From assembly GCA_949130495.1 (NCBI GenBank), contig OX422210.1, forward strand, positions 636,578,585-636,642,584: 64,000 nt of DNA, read 5' to 3'. The DNA is from Sambucus nigra. Lineage: Eukaryota > Streptophyta > Magnoliopsida > Dipsacales > Adoxaceae. Position 1 is the stretch's first letter; each line of letters begins with the position of its first letter. Of the stretch, positions 57,878 through 64,000 are shown piece by piece. The notes beneath the pieces are model-generated. The model was not told the origin of the DNA. It did no database searches and was given only the letters and a program-made list of their open reading frames with translations. A program made the translations under genes and the position numbers.

Positions 57878-60779
57878 CTTATATAAACTTAAAGATCGCT
57901 TAGTAAATTCAAAATAAAATAACTCATGATCAAGTTTGAGGGAAATCAAGGGTATTTAAAGATTTAAAAGATGAATTAATTCCTAGAAAACAGAAGAAGA
58001 TATATCATATTTGTGAATTTATATGGTTTTTATTGTAAGGAATCCATGTTTCAAATTAAAACCACATTTTATACCATCCCTAATTTAAAAAAATCAAATT
58101 GTTTACAATGTTTTGAAACGAAGCATTACAATTTACCTAATATATCTGAAGAACATATACGGTACACACTAAGTACCTATATGAAATGGTAATTCATATT
58201 TTAATCTCAAGCTTTATGAGATCAAATGAGTGTGCAATAGTCACCTGCATCAACTTAACGTTGAAATTGTTTAATTATTCTCCAAACTTTGCAGGAAGTT
58301 TCCCACGCTAATTTTATCATTAATAGTGGGTTCATCAATTAAAAGTATCATATAACAATTTAGCACGACCAAATGAAACTTATCATTTTTCTTTTCATTT
58401 GAAGAAATCCCTCTCAAAAGCATTAAACAGGTATAACATGCAATTTTAGAGAAACAATATGACATACAATAAATGAACAAAATAATAAGATAAATAGTTT
58501 ACTACATTAATGCTATGAATTGACAAAGCATACATTAATAATAATGTATAACTATGGATTTACTTTCGTAGTAGTATAAAATATCAATGATGCTTATTAG
58601 AATTTGTACACACACACACACATTATTTTATTGGGTACTATGTTATTAATTTAGATGAATAAGTAATTTATGGACAACCTTTCACAACCTAATTAAATAA
58701 TTCCTTAATATTTATTTTAGTTACTCATAATCAATTTCCTTTGTAAAACTGTCTTGTTTGAAGAAATAAACTCAATATACCCCATTAATTTCTTTATAAT
58801 TGTAAACATCATGATTTATTGCTATAATTTTAATCTTTATATTCAATATTCACAACCACTCTAGTTGGGTCTTTTTGGTGACTACCAAAACATTAATAAT
58901 ATGAATCTTACATTAATTAAAAAAAATTACAAGTAATATATCTGAATATCTCATTTATGTCCATCAATCAAAAGAAGTAATTGATCCGTCTTGAGATGAT
59001 CATAAACGATCTCAAGAATAATAAACTAAATTGTCCATGTTTAATATGTTTATAAATACATTTAATATATGAATAATTTATATTATTGTCTATTACTTAT
59101 TTTGAACTTCATAATACATTTTAGTTTGTTGTAATAGAAATATCAAATAGACGAGTGTATTGCATAAGTCATTAGGTCAATCATTGTAATTGTGCCATTG
59201 GGCTACTTAATTACAGTGATTGAAAAGAAATTAGCATAACATTCATTATCATAAATGAACTTTTAGGCAACCAAAAATATATGATATAAATGCGGATACG
59301 GTAATCTAATATTTAGATTTTTATATTGGAGCAATATTTGTACACCTAATACAACTTAACGTAAATATTAGTGCTAAGAATAAAAAAGGATTAAAATACT
59401 TCAAGGTTAATTGATCCAAAAAATATTACTACTTAAAGTTTATTTAATCATTGTAATTATACCTTTGGACAACGAACTTACAATCGTTAAATGAACAAGC
59501 GACATCATCACAGCATCAATAACCTAATATTCATAATTATATTTGAACTTTTGGGCCACCATATTTATACACAATAATTAAATATTTTGAACTAGAGAAT
59601 ATGACACTCTGGTGACCACCTAATCTAACATAACGAAAATATAGACTGGGACACTTTGGTGAGCACCTAATCTAAGATAATATAAATATTAGTGTAAAAA
59701 ATTTAACCCTAAATATAATATTCAAAATAATATGGAATGCTTGACATATACCAAAAGTCACGTAATATTAACATTATAAAAACCCTTTAATAATAAGACA
59801 ACAAAAATAATGATATGATACATAAAATATGGAGAAATTCAAATGGAAAAAAATAATAATTTTGATTTTATCATTACAAAAGCATTAAAATAAAGTAACA
59901 CCCATTATTTTCAATGTATTGGTGGTCAAGCCTCAACGCTGAAGATAGAGGAGATCAAACAAATTATACCATTAGCGTAAATGAAACATTAATAAATAAA
60001 TTAAACCATTTAAACCATTAATATATAAAGGATGAGATTAAATAAAATGATATAGTAAATGTGAGTCCATAACTGAGTCATATAACTGAATAAAACTCCA
60101 CAATACCGAATAAATTCAAAACCGATTTAATAAATATCTCTTGAATTCACCACGGAACCACCAAAAATATCTCTAAACAAATAAGAATAATTGAAATTCT
60201 GCCATATATAAAAATAATGGAATGAAATAATATATCCTAATCTAAGGATAGATAGTTTACTATTTAGTTAACATGCAAGTTTGACTGCTCAGACATGTTG
60301 CTTCGAATTACGAACACCTGAAAAGGGGTTATTGGAAAATAAAGCGAGTTAGACCCAGCAATTTGCAAGAAATAGCCTACTTTATCTAAAAAATATTAAA
60401 TGTAACTCATTTACATATCATGTCGTCCCGCCGAAACTCACATTCATAATACATCACCTAACTTTTCAAAAGGTATAAACCATCTAGAAGTCTAACTGCA
60501 CTAGACATAACTACCACGTATAAGTTCAAGTTTCAAATCTATAAAGTAAGTTACCAACCTCACCCTAAGGCCACAACATAGTCATCACATACCAAAATTC
60601 GCACGATAAATTAAGCTCCCTCCTTTTCCCTCTCCCGAGATGGTTGACTAGCTGAACGTAAGATTCAGATATAGACCAATACATAGCCTGCATCATCCAC
60701 CAGGGTTGTAGTCTACGGTTCTGCAAAACAATCCCATTAAATCCCCTCCCTCCACAGAAACACAACCACCCATGGTATG
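57878..60779. other. AT-rich region with diverged short repeats
   Basis: No supported gene. Loosely repeated text occurs near 59160-59390, 59440-59600 and 59610-59700 (cacttggtgagcacctaatct-like and 'tttgggcaac' phrases). A (CA)n tract lies at 58609-58622. Around 60300-60370 the phrase 'gaacacctgaaaaggggttattgg...gcgagttagaccc' loosely resembles part of LTR A in plus orientation, so an old minus-strand LTR may be here. Confidence 0.35.
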
Positions 60780-60952
60780 TGTAATACCCCGAACTTTTGG
60801 GAATAATTAAATTCAATAATTAAGTGTAATTTGGGAATTTAAGAAATTATCATAAATAGTAAATTCTTGGTGTTTTCAAGGATTAGATGATTTTCGATGG
60901 GCGTTATATTTACTTTTGGGATTAAGTATAAGTCGGAGTCTTTTAATTATAT

Positions 60953-61219
60953 GTCGCAGCTGGATAAAGCGACAGAGCATATTATTTTTAATGGGAATAC
61001 CGCATTAAGTTGTGTAGGGTTAAATTAGTGATTTGCGGTCAAGTACCTCGGATGGAGATTTCGAGTGTGCGGTTGGTCTCAGAATGGCCGAGATAGTCAG
61101 AATTGAGTATCTGGGTGTCGAAATTGAGTTTCGGGAATTTTTGGATTAATAAGGACTCGCAATTGAGTAAACGAGTCATTTTTGGGTTTAAAGGGACCCT
61201 TATTTTCTCCTTATAAAGG
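60953..61219 (+). promoter_or_regulatory. GTCGC...GCGAC pair and TATA box of LTR I
   Basis: GTCGC at 60953-60957 and GCGAC at 60969-60973 form an inverted pair about 240 bp upstream of TATAAAGG at 61212-61219. Further inverted pairs (AAATCGATTT at 61679, GGTCGCG/CGATCGCG at 61752-61776) lie downstream. Confidence 0.45.
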
Positions 61220-62984
61220 CACGGGAGAGTGTGAGAAAAGAAAGAAAAGAGAGAAAAGAAGAAAGGAGGAAAGGAGAAGGGAGAAAGAGGAGAGAAAATG
61301 GATTTTCGGGCCATACTCTGCCGGATTCGACTCGGGGTCGTCGGATTTCATCCTCCAAGCAAGTGTTTACTTGCTTTATTTGATTTTGAGCATAAATATC
61401 ATATCATAATTGGTAATAACAAACCCTAAAGATTTTGGGTTGGATTTTCGTGGGTTAAATGGGTTTTTCTCGGAAGTTTAACGGTTGAAAACCGAAAAAT
61501 GTTAAATTGGAGAAACTTAGAAATAAATCGAATTAAATTGTTGATCTTTGGATTTAGGATGTCTAGAGTCTATTTTCCTGGTGTATATTTAGTTGGGTGT
61601 TGTTAGATGTTGGTGAAAATAAAGGAAATTGAGTTTGGAGGTTTGGAAATGGTCGAAACAGTCTCCAGCATCATTTTCAAATCGATTTGGCCTAGAGACA
61701 GATCGATTCGGCTCTTGGTCAAAAAATGAAATTTGTAGATATTTTTGATACGGTCGCGTGAGCACCGATCGCGTATTTTTTTTATTTTTTTTGGATTTAT
61801 AATGATTTTTCTACGGAAGGCTGTTCGAGATCGAAATCGTTAGTTAGAAATCAAACCTGATATTGGGAGAATTAAGGCTAGAATTGTTTGGAGATAAATA
61901 TTAGGGGTTCCAAAATATAGAGTGGGGACCTCTAGATTATTATTTGAGCGAAATGTAGACCTCAAGTTTGCGGAAAAATGTAATCCACGACCTATTTAAA
62001 TTAAGGGTGTTTGGTGACGAATAATTCTTGGGATAAATTTCGGTGGGCATTTAAGCCTATATAATTATGCACTTAGAAAACATAATTATAACGATTGTGG
62101 TTGAGTACATCCTACGAGACTATTAGGATAAATTTGGGAAGATACTTATTTACTTAGTGTGAATTGGTATAGTTGGAGAAATTATATAAACCCTTAAGTG
62201 TGAATAAGGTACAAGTTACTTATCAAGTGAGGGAATATTTTTGAGTTTAGTATCGTGAGTGTTCGAATACTCGAATATCATTAATTATGAGAATCTTAGG
62301 GATTATTGGCCATTATTATCTGTGATTGGAAATTTTGGCCATATATATATTTGAGGAATGATGTAGAATATATATATATATATATATACAATGTGACTAC
62401 AGTACATATATTATATGATACAAATACATATGTATCTGTGTATGATTGGTATATATGTATTTAGAGGCTGGTTTCCACGGGCTTTCCTTTGGTATAGGGT
62501 TGGAACAGCCAGAGTATATATTTTTCTCTAGTGCGATCCAGGGAGGTTGCGCGATGTGGGTGAATCCCCTGGCTTGAGGAGCAGGGAGAGTATAGTCCCC
62601 AGGTCATTATCATCCCACGTTGAGATGTGTGTAACTCCACTTGCAGGAGGAACATGACCGCCTCCACCGTTGTGTATTTTTTTTTACCATGTCCATTGAG
62701 AGAGTCTGGCTTGGTACCGTGGTATAGTGAGTAAACCCGGATGTTGTATCGGCACTATGAGACCGTATCCTCGAGTTATAGCTCATTGGGATGGTTATTG
62801 TACTTGTGTGTATAGTACATTACTTTTGTATGAGAACAAGATATCATATCTCTATGAGAGTAAAGAGATGACTTGAATATGAAATGAATTCTCATTACGG
62901 GAGATTATATTCGGAAGTGTAACATGATATGTATATAAAAGTGAGTATGATAATGAATATAATTATATGAGTATATATATATAT

Positions 62985-63330
62985 AATTTGAGTACTGAGG
63001 GTCTAATGGATCTCGATGATCGACCTTGCCAAGTAGTAGTGTATCGGGGGGGTTCCTTGTTTGGATTTCGCTTTGCGAGACACCCCATGCACGAACATGG
63101 CCTAGTGTTGAGACTGGGTAGAAGTTTAACCCTTAGTGCTCTAGTGTTGGGTTCTTATTATAGGGGTGTATATATATATCTTTCATGTATAGAGGGTCTA
63201 ATGGATCTCGACGATCGACCTTGCCAAGTAGTAGTGTATCGGGGGGGTTCCTTGTTTGGATTTCGCTTTGCGAGACACCCCACGCACGAATATGGCATAG
63301 CGTTGAGATTAGGGAGAAGTTGAGCCCTTA
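62985..63330 (+). repeat. ~195-bp tandem duplication in LTR I
   Basis: 'gagggtctaatggatctcg' through 'tatcgggggggttccttg' to '...gagacacccca' is present at about 62997-63130 and again at 63190-63330, with a few substitutions. The 118-codon ORF across it is a product of the repeat. Confidence 0.92.
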
Positions 63331-64000
63331 GTACTTGGGTTGTTTAGGATTTCTATAGTTTGGGGGTGATGGATTAGTTAGGCAGCGTGGCTTGACTAGG
63401 ATGTTTAGCGGGATGCGCTAGGTGTGCACTATTAGAAGAGAGGTGAGGGGTATCTCATGGGAGTGTGATACCAATTTAAATATGAGATAAAACATATTTT
63501 TAAAAATAAAGCATTTATGCACTTGCTAAATATTTTCACAAGTCGGGCTCTGACCCGTTTCTATATTGTTCCTCTCTTGCTATATCTATATTTATATAGG
63601 TGTCCAAACACAGGGACGCCTGGATGATGATCCTTTCGAGTCAGACGTCTGCTGCAGCAGCTGTGGATGCATACAGGTTTGATTTAGACGCTTCTATTCT
63701 TGCAATATAGATAGTAAGTATTGTAATAAAATTGGGGCCGAAAGCCCAACTGCATCTAGTTAATTTTTTATCGCCTTTTAGTGCGGCATTCGTTTTGGTT
63801 GTATTATATTTGAACCGAGTGTTCGGTTATTTTATCTCCTTCCAGTTTCATTTATATAAACTATGTGGATGTTTTAATTGTATAGTTTGTTTAAAAAGAT
63901 TAGTTAAATAAAATTTTGACGCCGGCCTAATAGGTTATTAGTAATTAATTAGGTTTTCGACGGTGATGCTGAGAATGATCCATATGCGACTCTTGTTCTA

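Larger units (their letters stand above)
60780..64000 (+). repeat. Gypsy LTR I (runs to the window end)
   Basis: Starts TGTAATACCCCGAAC, the same start type as LTR A read on the minus strand. Further in, 'gggctctgacccgttt' (63545) and 'gtgtccaaacacagggacgcc' (63601) align with the corresponding parts of A (~5600-5640 on the minus strand). It is a related but distinct family in plus orientation. TATAAAGG is at 61212. No end or PBS is reached before 64000. Confidence 0.7.

Noticed and set aside
62967..63323. 118-codon ORF with an internal protein repeat
   Set aside because: It is created by the DNA duplication in LTR I; no family resemblance and it lies in an LTR.

Overview
The window looks like repeat-rich nuclear DNA of a flowering plant, probably a eudicot. 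It holds LTR retrotransposons of the plant Ty3/gypsy Tat and Tekay/Del lineages and of Ty1/copia, a LINE tail, and AT-rich filler, with plant-type TATA boxes and GT-AG introns. I find no convincing host gene, tRNA or rRNA gene. All protein similarity calls are from memory of families, not from a search.

Layout. 1-3063 is AT-rich non-coding DNA with an (AT)n tract and a possible Helitron end. 3064-~4170 is an LTR-like block (H, minus). ~4240-5057 plus 34562-~34800 is one copia LTR (E), split by a Tekay/Del chromovirus (A, minus, 5058-34561). A is itself split, 14 bp into its 5' LTR, by an 18.8 kb Tat/Ogre-like element (B, plus, 12857-31643). 34800-36507 is a decayed copia pol remnant (G, minus). 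36508-57877 is a decayed SIRE/Maximus-like copia element (D, plus), whose gag is cut by a Tat element (C, minus, 38231-50475). C is in turn cut by a three-LTR chromovirus-like derivative (F, 39761-43549). A LINE tail lies at ~53150-54253. 57878-60779 is AT-rich. 60780 to the window end is an LTR (I, plus) distantly related to the LTR of A.

Genes. Element B carries gag-protease-RT-RNase H-second RNase H-integrase in a single frame over 7,044 nt with ten internal stops and no frameshift. Downstream of pol, on the opposite strand, are two further genes with their own TATA boxes: a 430-codon single-exon gene resembling DUF7745-type proteins, and a six-exon plant mobile domain (PMD) gene with five GT-AG introns. 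Element C has a comparable antisense gene resembling the 'putative gypsy type transposon' family (PF04195).

Most interesting signal. In B the palindrome TGCCGATCGGCA, with close variants, sits upstream of all three TATA boxes (LTR promoter and both antisense promoters). Other LTR families here (C, D, E, F, H, I) carry their own, different short palindromes upstream of the promoter, usually paired. This suggests a family-specific promoter recognition code in retrotransposons that may link the LTR and the antisense accessory genes.
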